64,000 nucleotides of DNA from Micromonospora nigra (GCF_900091585.1 NZ_FMHT01000003.1:5978001-6042000), one strand, 5' to 3'; shown: positions 1-9,222, counted from the stretch's first letter. Notes: generated by a model from the letters alone, not told the origin. Numbers and translations are program-made.

Positions 1-316
1 CCCGGACATCGCCATCGAGTACGTCCAGCGCCAGCCGGCCCTGGAGACCACCTTCGACGGCGACCTGGTCGATGCCATGTCCGCCGCGCTGCGCGCCGAG
101 GACCCGGGTGCCCGGCCGGTGCCGTACATGCTCTCCGGGGGCACCGACGCCAAGGCGTTCTCCCAGTTGGGCATCCGCTGCTTCGGCTTCGCACCGCTGC
201 GGCTGCCCGCCGACCTGAACTTCTCCGCGCTGTTCCACGGCATCGACGAGCGCGTCCCGGTGGACGGACTACAGTTCGGCGTGCGGGTTCTCGACCGGTT
301 CCTGCGCACCTGCTAG
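1..316 (+). CDS. M20-family peptidase, C-terminal end (partial)
   Basis: This is the last ~104 codons of a gene that starts before the window; the first complete codon is at position 2. The translated tail contains PYMLSGGTDAKAF, followed by GFAPLRLP and FHGIDERVPVDGL. These match the C-terminal catalytic part of M20/M28-like zinc dipeptidases, where the Gly-Gly-Thr-Asp segment and the late FHG(I/V)DE segment (a His metal ligand) are typical. The inferred role is cytoplasmic hydrolysis of short peptides or N-acyl amino acids. Substrate cannot be read from this fragment. It ends at a TAG and is followed by a short gap before the next gene on the same strand. Confidence 0.8.
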   Translation, partial: PDIAIEYVQRQPALETTFDGDLVDAMSAALRAEDPGARPVPYMLSGGTDAKAFSQLGIRCFGFAPLRLPADLNFSALFHGIDERVPVDGLQFGVRVLDRFLRTC

Positions 317-367
317 CCCGCGTCACCTCCGACGCGGTACCCGAAGAACGTGAAGGGGACGCCTCAC

Positions 368-1021
368 ATGACCGACCAGCACGGTGAGCTGGACGCCGCC
401 CTCGAGCGCGTGATCGAAGCGGCCCGCCACCACCTCGCCGCCGTCCGCGCCGCGCAGGGCCGGATCGACGACGACGACGTCTGGCAGGCGTACGTGGCGT
501 TGAACAACGCCTCCTACGCCTACGACGAGCAGCTCCTGGACGCCTTCGGGGAGGTCACCCCGTGGGACGTCGACTCGATCGACCCGGACGAGGCCGACCA
601 GCGTCTCGGCGGTGCCGAGGGGGTGGAGGCCACCGACCCGCACCCGACGGTGATCTCGGTACGTCAGCGACGCGACTACCGGGTGCCCAGTGTCTCGGCG
701 CTGCTGCGGGTGGCCGAGGTGGCCCGCCGGGAGGGCAGCCCGGCCGACGAGGACGTGGCCCCGGTCGAGGGCGTCGGCGAGGCGGTGCTGGAACTGCTGC
801 AGAGCGGGGACGGCTCGCTCGGCGCGTTGGACGTGCCGGAGCTGGAACCCCTCGACGGGGTCGTCATGGTCAGCGAGGTCGGCACCCCCGTCGACCTGGA
901 GTCCTTCGACGACGACGACCCGGTGGGGCCGTTCCAGCCGGCCGTCGACGACCGGCTGGTGGGCCGGCTCGACGAGCACCCCTTCCTGGAGTCCGACGAC
1001 GAGCACGACCACGTGCACTGA
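368..1021 (+). CDS. conserved acidic hypothetical protein
   Basis: A 217-residue protein I cannot assign to a function. The N-terminal ~70 residues look like a folded helical domain (RIDDDDVWQAYVALNNASYAYD). The C-terminal third is strongly acidic, with Asp runs and a DEHDHVH end. No signal peptide or membrane segment is visible. An in-frame GTG at 350 lies inside the purine-rich GAAGGGGA, which is a good ribosome binding site for ATG 368, so 368 is preferred. Codon third positions are nearly all G/C, supporting real coding. An imperfect hairpin follows the stop. It is probably monocistronic. Confidence 0.75.
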   Translation: MTDQHGELDAALERVIEAARHHLAAVRAAQGRIDDDDVWQAYVALNNASYAYDEQLLDAFGEVTPWDVDSIDPDEADQRLGGAEGVEATDPHPTVISVRQRRDYRVPSVSALLRVAEVARREGSPADEDVAPVEGVGEAVLELLQSGDGSLGALDVPELEPLDGVVMVSEVGTPVDLESFDDDDPVGPFQPAVDDRLVGRLDEHPFLESDDEHDHVH

Positions 1022-1033
1022 GCCGGCCGGGCA

Positions 1034-1063
1034 CCCGGGGCCGTCCTCGTGACGGGCCCCGGG
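1034..1063 (+). terminator. imperfect GC hairpin after the acidic hypothetical gene
   Basis: CCCGGGGCCGTC at 1034-1045 can pair with GACGGGCCCCGGG at 1051-1063, leaving one bulged base and a 5-nt loop. It lies between two convergent genes. There is no T-tract, so a terminator role is inferred from position and stability only. Confidence 0.4.
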
Positions 1064-1113
1064 CGCCCCGGGTGGCCCCGGTATGACAGGCCCGCAGGAC
1101 CGACAGGCCCCGC

Positions 1114-1305
1114 TCAGTACGACAGGCCCGGCTGCGGCTGGGTGACCCGCCGACGTCGCAGCACCACCTGCCGCGTGCCGTCGCGGAACAGCCGCACCCG
1201 GGCCAGTTCCCAACCGGAGAACTCCGCCTGGATCGCCAACTGCGCCGCTGCGGTCGACCGGTCGACGTTCGGCGGCAACCGCAGCGGCGCGTACTCGTAG
1301 TCCAT
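1114..1305 (-). CDS. DUF5703-like small protein
   Basis: A 63-residue protein starting MDYEYAPLRLP, with a WELARVRLFRDGTRQVVLRRR core. The pattern (acidic Tyr-rich start, a WEL motif, then a basic strand with RDG.R.V.LRRR) resembles the small actinobacterial family annotated as DUF5703, whose function is unknown. No membrane segment is present. It is basic at the C-terminus. The start ATG is at 1305. It is convergent with the preceding + strand gene and lies upstream of the aldo/keto reductase region on the opposite flank. Family assignment is from memory of the pattern. Confidence 0.7.
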   Translation of the reverse strand: MDYEYAPLRLPPNVDRSTAAAQLAIQAEFSGWELARVRLFRDGTRQVVLRRRRVTQPQPGLSY

Positions 1306-1329
1306 GGGCCCTATGCTGCCCAGCCCGTA

Positions 1330-1359
1330 GGCTCACCGCCACCCCTTCGACGGTGAGCC
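1330..1359 (-). terminator. hairpin downstream of the aldo/keto reductase gene
   Basis: GGCTCACCG (1330-1338) pairs perfectly with CGGTGAGCC (1351-1359) across a 12-nt loop. It lies just past the 3' end of the minus-strand aldo/keto reductase gene. A terminator function is inferred from position. Confidence 0.4.
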
Positions 1360-1376
1360 GCGCCGCGCCGGGGTCG

Positions 1377-2348
1377 TCAGCCGTCGCGTTCGGGGTAGCC
1401 GACCTCCACGGCCGACACGTCGTCCAGCGCGGTGGTGATCTCCTCGGGCAGGGTCATCCGTTCCACCTGCAACGCGCCGAGCAGTTGCCCGGCGGTGCGG
1501 GCGCCGAGGATCGGCGCGGTCACGCCGGGCCGGTCCCGGATCCAGGCCAGCGCCACCTCCAGGGGCGACACGCCGAGCCCGCCGGCGGCCGTGGCGACCG
1601 CCTCGACGATGCTGGAGCAGCGCGGTTCCAGGTAGGTCGCCACGAACCGCTCGAAGTGTGGCGACACCGCCCGGGAGTCGGCCGGCCGGCCGTGCCGGTA
1701 CTTGCCGGTGAGGACTCCCCGCCCCAGCGGCGACCAGGGCAGCACGCCCAGCCCCAGGGCATCGCAGGCGGGCAGGACCTCGCGCTCCACGCCCCGCTCC
1801 AGCAGCGAGAACTCCACCTGGGCGGCGACGATCGGCGCCCGTCCCGGCCAGGCCGCCTGCCAGGACGCGGCCCGGGCGGTCTGCCAGCCGGAGAAGTTCG
1901 ACACCCCGACGTAGCGGACCCGGCCACTGGCCACCGCGTGGTCCAGCGCCGCGAGGGTCTCCTCCAGCGGCGTGTCGGGGTCGTAGCCGTGCACCTGGAA
2001 CAGGTCCACGTGGTCGGTGCCGAGCCGGCGCAGTGAGGCGTCGAGGGTCCGCAACAGGTGGCCGCGCGAGCCGTCGCGCCGTCGTCCGCTGCCCGGTCGC
2101 AGCCCGGCCTTGGTGGCGATGAGCAGTTCCTCGCGGGGGACCAGGGTGCCCAGCAGCGAACCGATCACCGATTCGGCGTCGCCGTCGCCGTAGACGTCGG
2201 CGGTGTCGACCAGGTTGCCGCCGGCGTCGAGGTAGCTCTTCAGTTGCGCGGCAGCGTCGTCGGCGTCGGTGTCCCGGCCCCACGTCATGGTGCCGAGAGC
2301 GAGCCGCGAAACCGCCAGCCCGCTTCGGCCGAGCGGTCGCTGTTGCAT
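1377..2348 (-). CDS. aldo/keto reductase
   Basis: A 323-residue cytoplasmic NADPH-dependent oxidoreductase of the aldo/keto reductase superfamily. The catalytic tetrad is visible: Asp and Tyr in LVDTADVYG, Lys in LLIATKAG, and His in DLFQVHGYDPD. The N-terminus MQQRPLGRSGLAVSRLALGTM is the usual first strand of the barrel. Length is normal for the family. Substrate is not predictable. The ATG at 2348 follows a TAAGGT hexamer by 6 nt on the minus strand, so it is probably translated from a leaderless mRNA. It is divergent from the flavin-type oxidoreductase gene at 2646. Confidence 0.9.
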   Translation of the reverse strand: MQQRPLGRSGLAVSRLALGTMTWGRDTDADDAAAQLKSYLDAGGNLVDTADVYGDGDAESVIGSLLGTLVPREELLIATKAGLRPGSGRRRDGSRGHLLRTLDASLRRLGTDHVDLFQVHGYDPDTPLEETLAALDHAVASGRVRYVGVSNFSGWQTARAASWQAAWPGRAPIVAAQVEFSLLERGVEREVLPACDALGLGVLPWSPLGRGVLTGKYRHGRPADSRAVSPHFERFVATYLEPRCSSIVEAVATAAGGLGVSPLEVALAWIRDRPGVTAPILGARTAGQLLGALQVERMTLPEEITTALDDVSAVEVGYPERDG

Positions 2349-2354
2349 GCGTGA

Positions 2355-2360
2355 ACCTTA
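2355..2360 (-). promoter_or_regulatory. -10 box of aldo/keto reductase gene (leaderless)
   Basis: TAAGGT on the minus strand ends 6 nt before ATG 2348. This is the spacing expected when transcription begins at or next to the start codon. Confidence 0.5.
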
Positions 2361-2645
2361 TTTCGAACCGGGCCGGGACCGATATCCTCGCTTCCGCCGA
2401 GTCTGCCCGGCGTGGCGCCGTCCGTCCGTCCCGGGCCACGCCGCCTGCCCGGACTCCGTGTCACGGCCACCCCCGGTTCGGCCGCCGGGGCCGGTCACGG
2501 CCACCGCCGTCGGCTGCTCGGACCCCGGTCCCGGCCACCGTCGTCCGGCCGTCAGGGCCATCTCCGCTCGCAGGGGGCGAGCCGGTGATCGTCTCCGACA
2601 TCGGCATTGCGTAACCTGATGCGACCTGCGGATGGGGGAGGACCA

Positions 2646-3698
2646 GTGCGACTCGGGCTCAGCCTCGGATATCAGACGGCGTGGAGCACACCCGCCGACC
2701 ACCTGGCTCTGGCCCAGGAGGCGGACCGGCTCGGCTACTCGGTGGTGTGGGCGGCGGAGGCCTACGGCTCCGACTCGCCGACCATGCTCGCCTGGATGGC
2801 CGGCCAGACCGAACGGATCGACGTCGGTAGCGCCGTCATGCAGATCCCGGCGCGGACCCCGGCGATGACCGCGATGACCGCCGCCACCATCGACACCCTC
2901 TCCGGCGGCCGGTTCCGCCTGGGCCTCGGCGTGTCCGGGCCGCAGGTCTCGGAGGGGTGGCACGGGGTCCGGTTCGGCAAGCCCCTGGCCCGGACCCGAG
3001 AGTACGTCGACATCGTCAAGATGGCGGTGGCCCGCAAGGACGTCGCCTACGACGGCGAGTTCTACACGCTGCCGCTGCCCGACGGCCCCGGCAAGGCCCT
3101 GCGCCTCGGTTTCCACCCGCCCCGCGAGCACATCCCGATCTACCTGGCCGCGGTCGGCCCGAAGAACCTGGAACTGGCGGGCGAGATCGCCGACGGCTGG
3201 CTTGCCGTGTTCTACGCCCCGGAGTTCGCCGAGGAGCAGCTGGCGGCGGTGCGTGCGGGCCGGGCGAAGGCCGGCAAGGAGCTGGCCGGCTTCGACGTGG
3301 TGCCGTCGGTGCCCGTGGTGCTGGGCGACGACGTCGCCTCGTGCGCCGAACTGGTCCGCTGGTATGCGGCCCTGTACGTCGGCGGCATGGGCAGCCGGCA
3401 GCAGAACTTCTACAACCAGCTGGCCACCCGGATGGGCTACGGCGACGCGGCCCGCGAGGTCCAGGACCTGTACCTGGCCAAGCGCCAGCGTGACGCCGCC
3501 GCGGCCGTGCCGCTGGAGTTCATCGACCGCACCTCCCTGCTGGGGCCGAAGGAACGCATCGCCGACCGCCTGCGGGAGTACGCCGCCGCGGGCGTCACCA
3601 CCCTGTCGGTGACCCTGTTCGTCGCCGACCGGGACAGCGGCGTGCAGACCCTGCGGACCGTCGCCGAGGCGCTGGATCTCTCGGGAGTCGGGGAGTGA
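2646..3698 (+). CDS. LLM-class F420-dependent oxidoreductase
   Basis: A 350-residue luciferase-like (LLM) oxidoreductase expected to use coenzyme F420. Typical features are the start [13 protein letters not shown], the strand [19 protein letters not shown], the segment [14 protein letters not shown] (cofactor-binding region) and a late [16 protein letters not shown]. The start is GTG 2646, 4 nt after GGGGGAGG; an in-frame ATG further upstream (2607) would add residues with no family match. A TAACCT hexamer at 2612-2617 is a plausible -10. The gene overlaps uppP by 4 nt (GTGA), so the two are probably co-translated. The physiological substrate is unknown. Confidence 0.88.
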   Translation: MRLGLSLGYQTAWSTPADHLALAQEADRLGYSVVWAAEAYGSDSPTMLAWMAGQTERIDVGSAVMQIPARTPAMTAMTAATIDTLSGGRFRLGLGVSGPQVSEGWHGVRFGKPLARTREYVDIVKMAVARKDVAYDGEFYTLPLPDGPGKALRLGFHPPREHIPIYLAAVGPKNLELAGEIADGWLAVFYAPEFAEEQLAAVRAGRAKAGKELAGFDVVPSVPVVLGDDVASCAELVRWYAALYVGGMGSRQQNFYNQLATRMGYGDAAREVQDLYLAKRQRDAAAAVPLEFIDRTSLLGPKERIADRLREYAAAGVTTLSVTLFVADRDSGVQTLRTVAEALDLSGVGE

Positions 3699-4531
3699 CC
3701 TGGGTCGAGGCCATCGTCCTGGGCATCGTCCAGGGCCTGACGGAGTTCCTCCCGATCAGCTCGTCGGGGCACCTGCGGATCACCTCGGCGATCTTCTTCG
3801 ACCAGGACGCCGGTGCGTCGTTCACCGCGGTCACCCAGCTGGGCACCGAGGCCGCCGTGCTGCTCTACTTCGCCAAGGACATCTGGCGGATCAGCCGTAC
3901 CTGGATCGTGGGTCTGTGGGACCGTTCGGTGCGGACCAGCCTCGACTACCGGATGGGCTGGTACGTCATCGTCGGCTCGATTCCGATCGGGTTGCTCGGC
4001 TTCCTGTTCAAGGACCAGATCCGGGAGACCGCCCGCAACCTGTGGCTGGTCGCCACCACCCTCATCGTGTTCGCCTTCGTGCTGGCGTTCGCCGAGTACT
4101 GGGGCCGGCAGACCCGGACCCTGGAGAACTTCCGCATGAAGGACGGCGTGGTGATGGGCCTGGCCCAGGCGATGGCGCTGATCCCCGGCGTGTCCCGGTC
4201 GGGCGGCACGCTCACGGCCGGTCTGCTGCTCAACCTGACCCGGGAGACGGCGGCCCGGTACTCGTTCCTGCTGGCTATTCCGGCGGTGGTGATGTCCGGG
4301 ATCTTCAGCATCGGGGACGTCTTCGAGCCGGCCGCCGCGGGCACCGCGGTGCCGAGCGTGGCGCAGATGATCGTCGCCACGATCATCGCCTTCGGCGTCG
4401 GGTACGCGGCCATCGCCTGGCTGCTGCGCTACGTCGCCCACCACACCCTGTACGTCTTCGTGCTGTACCGCGTCGCGCTGGGCACCCTGGTGCTCGCCCT
4501 GTTGATGACGGGCACGATCAGCGCCACCTGA
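3695..4531 (+). CDS. uppP: undecaprenyl-diphosphatase
   Basis: A 278-residue polytopic membrane enzyme of the UppP/BacA family. It removes a phosphate from undecaprenyl diphosphate so that the lipid carrier for peptidoglycan and other glycans can be reused. Both signature regions are present: [21 protein letters not shown] near the N-terminus with the catalytic Glu residues, and [10 protein letters not shown] in the middle. About eight hydrophobic segments are visible. The GTG start overlaps the stop of the preceding oxidoreductase by 4 nt. A strong hairpin follows. In M. tuberculosis the equivalent gene (Rv2136c) marks one edge of this conserved block. Confidence 0.96.
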   Translation: MTWVEAIVLGIVQGLTEFLPISSSGHLRITSAIFFDQDAGASFTAVTQLGTEAAVLLYFAKDIWRISRTWIVGLWDRSVRTSLDYRMGWYVIVGSIPIGLLGFLFKDQIRETARNLWLVATTLIVFAFVLAFAEYWGRQTRTLENFRMKDGVVMGLAQAMALIPGVSRSGGTLTAGLLLNLTRETAARYSFLLAIPAVVMSGIFSIGDVFEPAAAGTAVPSVAQMIVATIIAFGVGYAAIAWLLRYVAHHTLYVFVLYRVALGTLVLALLMTGTISAT

Positions 4532-4547
4532 TCGACGGTTGGTGACG

Positions 4548-4585
4548 CCGCTGGCCGGCACCCGGTGTCGGGTGCCGGCCAGCGG
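4548..4585 (+). terminator. uppP terminator hairpin
   Basis: A perfect 16-bp stem, CCGCTGGCCGGCACCC (4548-4563) with GGGTGCCGGCCAGCGG (4570-4585), has a 6-nt loop and is followed by TTTCGTT. It ends the uppP transcript and may also act on the convergent gene. Confidence 0.75.
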
Positions 4586-4630
4586 TTTCGTTCCCCCTGT
4601 GTGGAAGGTCTGTGTGGGTCGGTCCGGGGG

Positions 4631-5230
4631 TCAGTTGTTCCAGTGTTCGGCGACGAGGTCGGCGGCCTGCTGTTCCCACTGGGCGTAGTGGTCGGGGTAC
4701 GCCGAGACCTGGACGGTCTGCGCGGCCACGGTCAGCGGCATGTCCTGCCAGCCGTCGACCTGCTTGAGGCCCTTCAGGAACGCCAGGGTCGAGTACTCGG
4801 GGTCGGTGATCTGCTCGACCGTGCCCCAGCCGCTGGACGGGCGCTGCTGGAACAGGCCCTGCGAGTCGTGGTCGTTACGGTCGCCCAGGTGGCCCAGGTT
4901 CTCCAGCTTCGACTCCTGGAACGCGGTACCGATCGCGACCACGGCGGCACGCTCGTCCATCCCGGCCTTCTTCGTCGCCGCGATGATCGCCTTGGCGTTG
5001 GCGACCTGCTCGTCGGACAGGTCGATACGCGACTGGGCGCCCTGCACACCATGCGGCACCAGCTTGCCCATGTCCGGCTTACCCGCCTTCTCGGCCTGCA
5101 CGACCGCCGTCACCGGGGCAGCCTCGGCCGGCGCGGCGACCGCACCCGAAACCGGACCAGCAACCATGCCACCGGCGAACGCCAGACCAGCAACACCCAA
5201 CACACTCTTACGCAGCAGCTTCGAGGTCAT
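4631..5230 (-). CDS. secreted transglycosylase-like cell-wall protein
   Basis: A 199-residue exported protein. Residues 1-38 form a signal peptide (basic start, hydrophobic stretch, AAPAEA cleavage region). The mature C-terminal half carries AAVVAIGTAFQESKLENLG and DSQGLFQQRPSSGWG. Together these resemble the lysozyme-like fold found in actinobacterial resuscitation and NlpC/P60-associated muralytic proteins; the Glu in FQES is the likely catalytic acid. The inferred role is peptidoglycan remodelling outside the membrane. It is convergent with uppP. The start ATG 5230 lies downstream of a long G/C-rich leader in which I cannot identify a known riboswitch. Activity is inferred and not certain. 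Confidence 0.75.
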   Translation of the reverse strand: MTSKLLRKSVLGVAGLAFAGGMVAGPVSGAVAAPAEAAPVTAVVQAEKAGKPDMGKLVPHGVQGAQSRIDLSDEQVANAKAIIAATKKAGMDERAAVVAIGTAFQESKLENLGHLGDRNDHDSQGLFQQRPSSGWGTVEQITDPEYSTLAFLKGLKQVDGWQDMPLTVAAQTVQVSAYPDHYAQWEQQAADLVAEHWNN

Positions 5231-5660
5231 GACAACAGCTCCGTTCGGGGGTCGACACCCACCACAAGGGGGGACACGGTGGGTGCAAGCACCGACAGGC
5301 GCTCAAAGAACCAAGGGGGGAAGAACAAGAGGGGGAGGATCCGTCCGGGCCGGGGGCGGGGGATGCCCCTCACGGCGCCGGGACCATGTGTAACCACCGA
5401 CCGGCCCGACCCATTCCCCGGAACCCACCGGGAGGTCGCCGCACCCGAGGTGGCACGTGCCCTGCTCGATCAGCCACCCCCCACAACCACCCCCACCCAC
5501 CCGCCATTCCCACCAGCGGGCGACCCCGACCACACCCCGAAACCGGACATCAGGCCCCAGACCTCGCGCCCTTCGCGGCGTGGCAGAACGCGGAGGTGAT
5601 CGCCGGCGCGGACTTTAGTCGGGCGACCGTGCGGTCCCGCGCCGTGCAGGCCGACGTCGG
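5231..5660. other. long intergenic leader region without a gene
   Basis: About 430 bp separate two divergent genes. The part next to the secreted transglycosylase-like gene has runs of G on the + strand (C on the transcript), and 5466-5540 is C/A-rich. Homologous wall-lytic genes in actinobacteria often carry a c-di-AMP (ydaO) riboswitch in this position. I looked for its conserved GGGGUGAAU and CCGAAnCCGUC blocks on the minus strand and did not find them. No ORF in the stretch has family support. Confidence 0.5.
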
Positions 5661-5677
5661 TTGTACCGGACAGGCTC

Positions 5678-5683
5678 TAGGGT
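5678..5683 (+). promoter_or_regulatory. -10 box of phosphomutase gene (leaderless)
   Basis: TAGGGT ends exactly 7 nt before GTG 5691, the spacing of leaderless transcripts. It decides the start over an upstream TTG in the same frame. Confidence 0.6.
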
Positions 5684-5690
5684 GGGCAGG

Positions 5691-6395
5691 GTGGCGACGC
5701 TTCTGCTTCTGCGGCACGGCCGCACCACTGCCAACGCCGACGGCGGGCTTGCCGGCCGACAGCCGGTCGAGCTGGACGACACCGGGCGGGCGCAGGCCGC
5801 CGCGGTGGGTGAGCGGCTGCGTGGGCTGCCGCTGGCGGCGGTGGTGACCAGCCCGCTGATCCGCTGCCGGCAGACCCTGGAGTTGGCGTTGCCGCAGGCC
5901 GTGCCGATTGTCGAGGACGGCCTGATCGAGTGCGGCTACGGCGCCTGGGAAGGGCAGCCGCTGAGGAAGCTGGCGAAGGAGCCGCTGTGGCCGGTGGTGC
6001 AGCAGCACCCCAGCGCGGCGGTCTTCCCGGACGGGGAGGCGATGGCCGCGATGGCGGCCCGGGCGGTGGCGGCGGTGCGGTCCTGGGACGCGCGCCTGAC
6101 CGCCGAGCACGGGCCGGAGGCGGTGTGGCTCGCGTGCAGCCACGGTGACGTGATCAAGGCGATCGTCGCGGACGCGCTGGGCGTACACCTCGACCTGTTC
6201 CAGCGCATCGTCGCGGATCCGGCCTCGGTGACGGCGATCCGCTACACCCCGCTGCGGCCGTTCCTGATCCGCCTCAACGACACCGGCGGTGATCTGTCCG
6301 GCCTGGTGCCGCCGCCGCGCAGGAAACGACGTCGGACCGCCCGCGCCGAGTCGGACGCCGCGGTGGGCGGCGGAGCGGGTGCGGCGCCGCGGTGA
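5691..6395 (+). CDS. histidine phosphatase / MSMEG_4193-family phosphomutase
   Basis: A 234-residue enzyme of the histidine phosphatase (phosphoglycerate mutase-like) superfamily. The phosphoaccepting motif LLLRHGRTTANA is at the very N-terminus, and the second catalytic His lies in ACSHGDVIKAI. It is followed by DUF3090 and SCO1664-type genes in the same order as in other actinobacteria (Rv2135c-Rv2133c), which supports assignment to the MSMEG_4193 family. The substrate is unknown. The last ~30 residues are basic and low-complexity. Start GTG 5691 is set by the -10 hexamer 7 nt upstream and by the family N-terminus. Confidence 0.9.
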   Translation: MATLLLLRHGRTTANADGGLAGRQPVELDDTGRAQAAAVGERLRGLPLAAVVTSPLIRCRQTLELALPQAVPIVEDGLIECGYGAWEGQPLRKLAKEPLWPVVQQHPSAAVFPDGEAMAAMAARAVAAVRSWDARLTAEHGPEAVWLACSHGDVIKAIVADALGVHLDLFQRIVADPASVTAIRYTPLRPFLIRLNDTGGDLSGLVPPPRRKRRRTARAESDAAVGGGAGAAPR

Positions 6396-6494
6396 GTCCG
6401 TCCGGCGCCGCGCCCGGGGTGGGTGGTCCCGGGCATGGGCGCGCCGGTCCGGCGATTCGGGTCGGTGGGGTACGCGGTGTCCGGGGCCGCCGGA

Positions 6495-6500
6495 TAGGGT
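6495..6500 (+). promoter_or_regulatory. -10 box of DUF3090 gene (leaderless)
   Basis: TAGGGT is followed by 7 nt and then ATG 6508. The gene therefore has its own promoter even though it follows the phosphomutase on the same strand. Confidence 0.6.
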
Positions 6501-6507
6501 CGTGGGT

Positions 6508-7101
6508 ATGAGCCACCAGGTGCACGCCTTCGAGCCGCCGGAGCGGTTCGTCGCCGGGACGGTCGGGGCGCCCGGAGAGCGCACGTTCTTCCTCCAGGCG
6601 CGCGGTGGCGGCCGGCTGGTCAGCGTCGCGTTGGAGAAGGTCCAGGTCTCCCTGCTGGCCGAGAAGCTGGAGGAGTTGCTGTCCGAGGCGCAGCGCCGGT
6701 TCGGCGTGGAGCTGCCCGACGCCGCCCCCGCCCCCGGCGACAACGAGCCGCTGGACACACCGGTCGACGAGGAGTTCCGGGTCGGCACTCTCGGCCTGGC
6801 CTTCGACGTGGACACGGCCACCGTGGTGATCGAGGCGATCGCCGTCGGGGAGATCGAGGCCGACGACGTCGAGCTGGGCGAGGCGGTCGTCGACGACGAC
6901 GACGAGGACGACGACGTCGTCGTCGAGCCGGACGACGACCTGGACCGGCTGCGGGTGCGCCTCACCCCCGAGGCGACCCGTGAGTTCATCGAACGCGCCC
7001 GTCGTGTGGTCAACGCCGGCCGTCCGCCCTGCCCGCTGTGCGGCCAGCCGTTGGATCCGGCCGGTCATCTCTGCCCCCGGAACAACGGCTACCACCGGTG
7101 A
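6508..7101 (+). CDS. DUF3090 family protein
   Basis: A 197-residue conserved actinobacterial protein of unknown function. It opens MSHQVHAFEPPERFVAGTVG and contains FFLQARGGG and ALEKVQVSLLAEKL. A long Asp-rich stretch follows (about residues 125-150), and a zinc-ribbon-like tail ends it (CPLCGQPLDPAGHLCPR). The acidic insert is low-complexity DNA (repeated GAC/GTC). It overlaps the next gene by 4 nt (GTGA), so the two products are probably made together. In-frame ORF extension upstream to 6289 is rejected because of the promoter and the family start. Confidence 0.9.
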   Translation: MSHQVHAFEPPERFVAGTVGAPGERTFFLQARGGGRLVSVALEKVQVSLLAEKLEELLSEAQRRFGVELPDAAPAPGDNEPLDTPVDEEFRVGTLGLAFDVDTATVVIEAIAVGEIEADDVELGEAVVDDDDEDDDVVVEPDDDLDRLRVRLTPEATREFIERARRVVNAGRPPCPLCGQPLDPAGHLCPRNNGYHR

Positions 7102-7916
7102 CCTCGTCCGACCTGGCACCCCGGCGGGACGGCACCGCCGCGCTCCGGTTGCTGCGCGACGGTGAGCTGGAGGTCGAGGGTCGGCTGGTCGACGCGTCGA
7201 ACACGACGCTGCGTGGCGTGCTCACCCACGGCGCGACGACGGCACGGTGCGTGTACAAGCCGGTGCGCGGGGAGCGTCCACTGTGGGACTTCCCGGACGG
7301 CACCCTCGCCGGCCGGGAAGTCGCCGCGTACCTGGTCTCCCGGGCCACCGGATGGGATCTGGTGCCGCCCACGGTGTTGCGGGAGGGGCCGTTCGGTCCC
7401 GGTTCGTGCCAGCTGTGGATCGACGAGCCGGCGGGCGTGGAGCCGTTGGTCGGGTTCGTTCCCGCGGACGCGTTGCCGCCCCGCTGGTTCCCGATCGCGG
7501 CGGCCCGCGACGACGACGGCAACCCCTACGCCCTCGCGCACGCCGACGATCCTCGGCTGGCCCGCCTCGCCGTGCTCGACGCCGTGATCAACAACGCCGA
7601 CCGCAAGGGCGGGCACGTGCTGCTCGGCCCGGACGACCGGGTGTACGGGGTGGACCACGGGGTCAGCTTCCACGTCGAGGAGAAGTTGCGCACCGTGCTG
7701 TGGGGTTGGGCCGGCCGACAGTTGCCGCCCGACGTGATCGAGGTGCTCGACGGCCTCGCCCGGCAGCTCGGCGCGGATCTCGGTGACGAGCTCTCCGAGC
7801 ACCTGACGGCGGGCGAGGTGGCGGAGCTGTCGGGGCGGGTGGCGCGGTTGCGCGACGCGGGGCGGTTCCCGCAGCCGCCGAGGGACTGGCCGGCGGTGCC
7901 CTGGCCACCCATGTGA
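7098..7916 (+). CDS. SCO1664-family protein (PI3/PI4-kinase-like fold)
   Basis: A 272-residue protein matching the actinobacterial SCO1664 family, distantly related to PI3/PI4 kinases. Kinase-like elements are visible: ARCVYKPVRGERPLWDF (a Lys in a P-loop-like strand), LDAVINNADRKGGHVL (catalytic-loop-like Asp and Asn) and VYGVDHGVSFH (metal-binding Asp). No membrane segment is present. GTG 7098 overlaps the DUF3090 stop. The pairing of these two families with the phosphomutase is conserved and suggests one functional unit, whose reaction is not established. Confidence 0.85.
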   Translation: MTSSDLAPRRDGTAALRLLRDGELEVEGRLVDASNTTLRGVLTHGATTARCVYKPVRGERPLWDFPDGTLAGREVAAYLVSRATGWDLVPPTVLREGPFGPGSCQLWIDEPAGVEPLVGFVPADALPPRWFPIAAARDDDGNPYALAHADDPRLARLAVLDAVINNADRKGGHVLLGPDDRVYGVDHGVSFHVEEKLRTVLWGWAGRQLPPDVIEVLDGLARQLGADLGDELSEHLTAGEVAELSGRVARLRDAGRFPQPPRDWPAVPWPPM

Positions 7917-7970
7917 GCGGCTGTCACGTTGATCACCCGTGGGGTGGTCCGCCGTCGTCGTACGGCTGGT

Positions 7971-7976
7971 TAGGCT
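7971..7976 (+). promoter_or_regulatory. -10 box of mshC (leaderless)
   Basis: TAGGCT followed by 7 nt and ATG 7984. Confidence 0.6.
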
Positions 7977-7983
7977 GACGGTC

Positions 7984-9222
7984 ATGGAGTCTTGGGTGGG
8001 TCACGAGGTGCCACGGCTGCCGGGTCGCGGCGGTCCGGTGCGGTTGTACGACTCGGCGCGGCAGGGCGTGCATCCCAGCGTCCCGGCCGGCCCGGCGGGA
8101 ATGTACGTCTGCGGCATCACCCCCTACGACGCCACCCACCTCGGTCACGCCGCCACCATGATCACCTTCGATCTGGTGCAGCGGATGTGGCGCGACGCCG
8201 GGCACGAGGTGCGCTACGTGCAGAACGTCACCGACATCGACGACCCGCTGCTGGAACGGGCGGCCCGCGACGGCGAGGACTGGAAGGTCCTGGCGATGCG
8301 GGAGACCGCCCTGTTCCGGGAGGACATGGAGGCCCTGCGGATCATCCCACCGGCCCACTACGTCGGCGCCGTGGAGTCGATCCCGGACATCGCCGACAAG
8401 GTCCTCGTGCTGCTCAAGGACGGTGCGGCGTACCGGCTCGACGACGGCACCGGCGACGTCTACTTCGACGTCTCCGCCGCCCCGGCCTTCGGCTACGAGT
8501 CCAACCTCGACCGGGCGCAGATGCGGGAGATCTTCCCCGAGCGTGGTGGCGATCCCGACCGGGCCGGCAAGCGTGACCCGCTCGATCCGCTGCTGTGGCG
8601 CGGTGCTCGGCCCGACGAGCCGTCCTGGCCGGGCGGTGACCTGGGTCCGGGGCGTCCCGGTTGGCACATCGAGTGCGCGGTGATCGCGTTGAACCTGCTC
8701 GGCGACCGGATCGACGTGCAGGGTGGCGGCAACGACCTGCTCTTCCCGCACCACGAGTGTTCCGCCGCGCACGCCGAGCGGCTCACCGGCGTCGCGCCGT
8801 TCGCCGGTCACTACGTGCACGCCGGCATGATCGGCCTGAACGGCGAGAAGATGTCGAAGTCCAAGGGCAACCTGGTGTTCGTGTCCCGGCTGCGGGCCGA
8901 CCGGGTCGACCCGATGGCCGTGCGGCTCGGCCTGATGGCCGGCCACTACCGCGCCGACCGAGCCTGGACCGACGACCTGCTCAGCGCCGCGCAGCGTCGT
9001 CTGGAGCGGTGGCGGCGGGCCGCCGCGGTCACCGCCGGGCCGTCGGGGGAGGGCTTCCTGGCGGGGGTACGCGCGCGGCTCACCGACGATCTGGACACCG
9101 CGGGTGCCCTGGCCCTGGCCGACGACTGGGCCGACGGGGCCCTGGCCGGCGTGGGTGACGATCCGCATGCCCCGGCCCTGTTCGGCACCACGCTCGACGC
9201 CCTGCTCGGCATCCGGCTCTAG
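7984..9222 (+). CDS. mshC: cysteine:glucosaminyl-inositol ligase (mycothiol biosynthesis)
   Basis: A 412-residue ATP-dependent ligase that joins cysteine to GlcN-Ins, the third enzymatic step to mycothiol, the main thiol of actinobacteria. It derives from cysteinyl-tRNA synthetase. The HIGH-like motif appears in [14 protein letters not shown], the KMSKS motif is intact ([10 protein letters not shown]), and [12 protein letters not shown] carries the expected zinc-site residues. It is distinguished from CysS by its shorter C-terminus and its start [14 protein letters not shown]. Context in this block matches Rv2130c. Length is typical. Confidence 0.95.
   Translation: MESWVGHEVPRLPGRGGPVRLYDSARQGVHPSVPAGPAGMYVCGITPYDATHLGHAATMITFDLVQRMWRDAGHEVRYVQNVTDIDDPLLERAARDGEDWKVLAMRETALFREDMEALRIIPPAHYVGAVESIPDIADKVLVLLKDGAAYRLDDGTGDVYFDVSAAPAFGYESNLDRAQMREIFPERGGDPDRAGKRDPLDPLLWRGARPDEPSWPGGDLGPGRPGWHIECAVIALNLLGDRIDVQGGGNDLLFPHHECSAAHAERLTGVAPFAGHYVHAGMIGLNGEKMSKSKGNLVFVSRLRADRVDPMAVRLGLMAGHYRADRAWTDDLLSAAQRRLERWRRAAAVTAGPSGEGFLAGVRARLTDDLDTAGALALADDWADGALAGVGDDPHAPALFGTTLDALLGIRL

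Noticed and set aside
5231..5460. Possible ydaO (c-di-AMP) riboswitch upstream of the transglycosylase-like gene
   Set aside because: The position fits, but the conserved GGGGUGAAU and CCGAAnCCGUC elements were not found on the minus strand.
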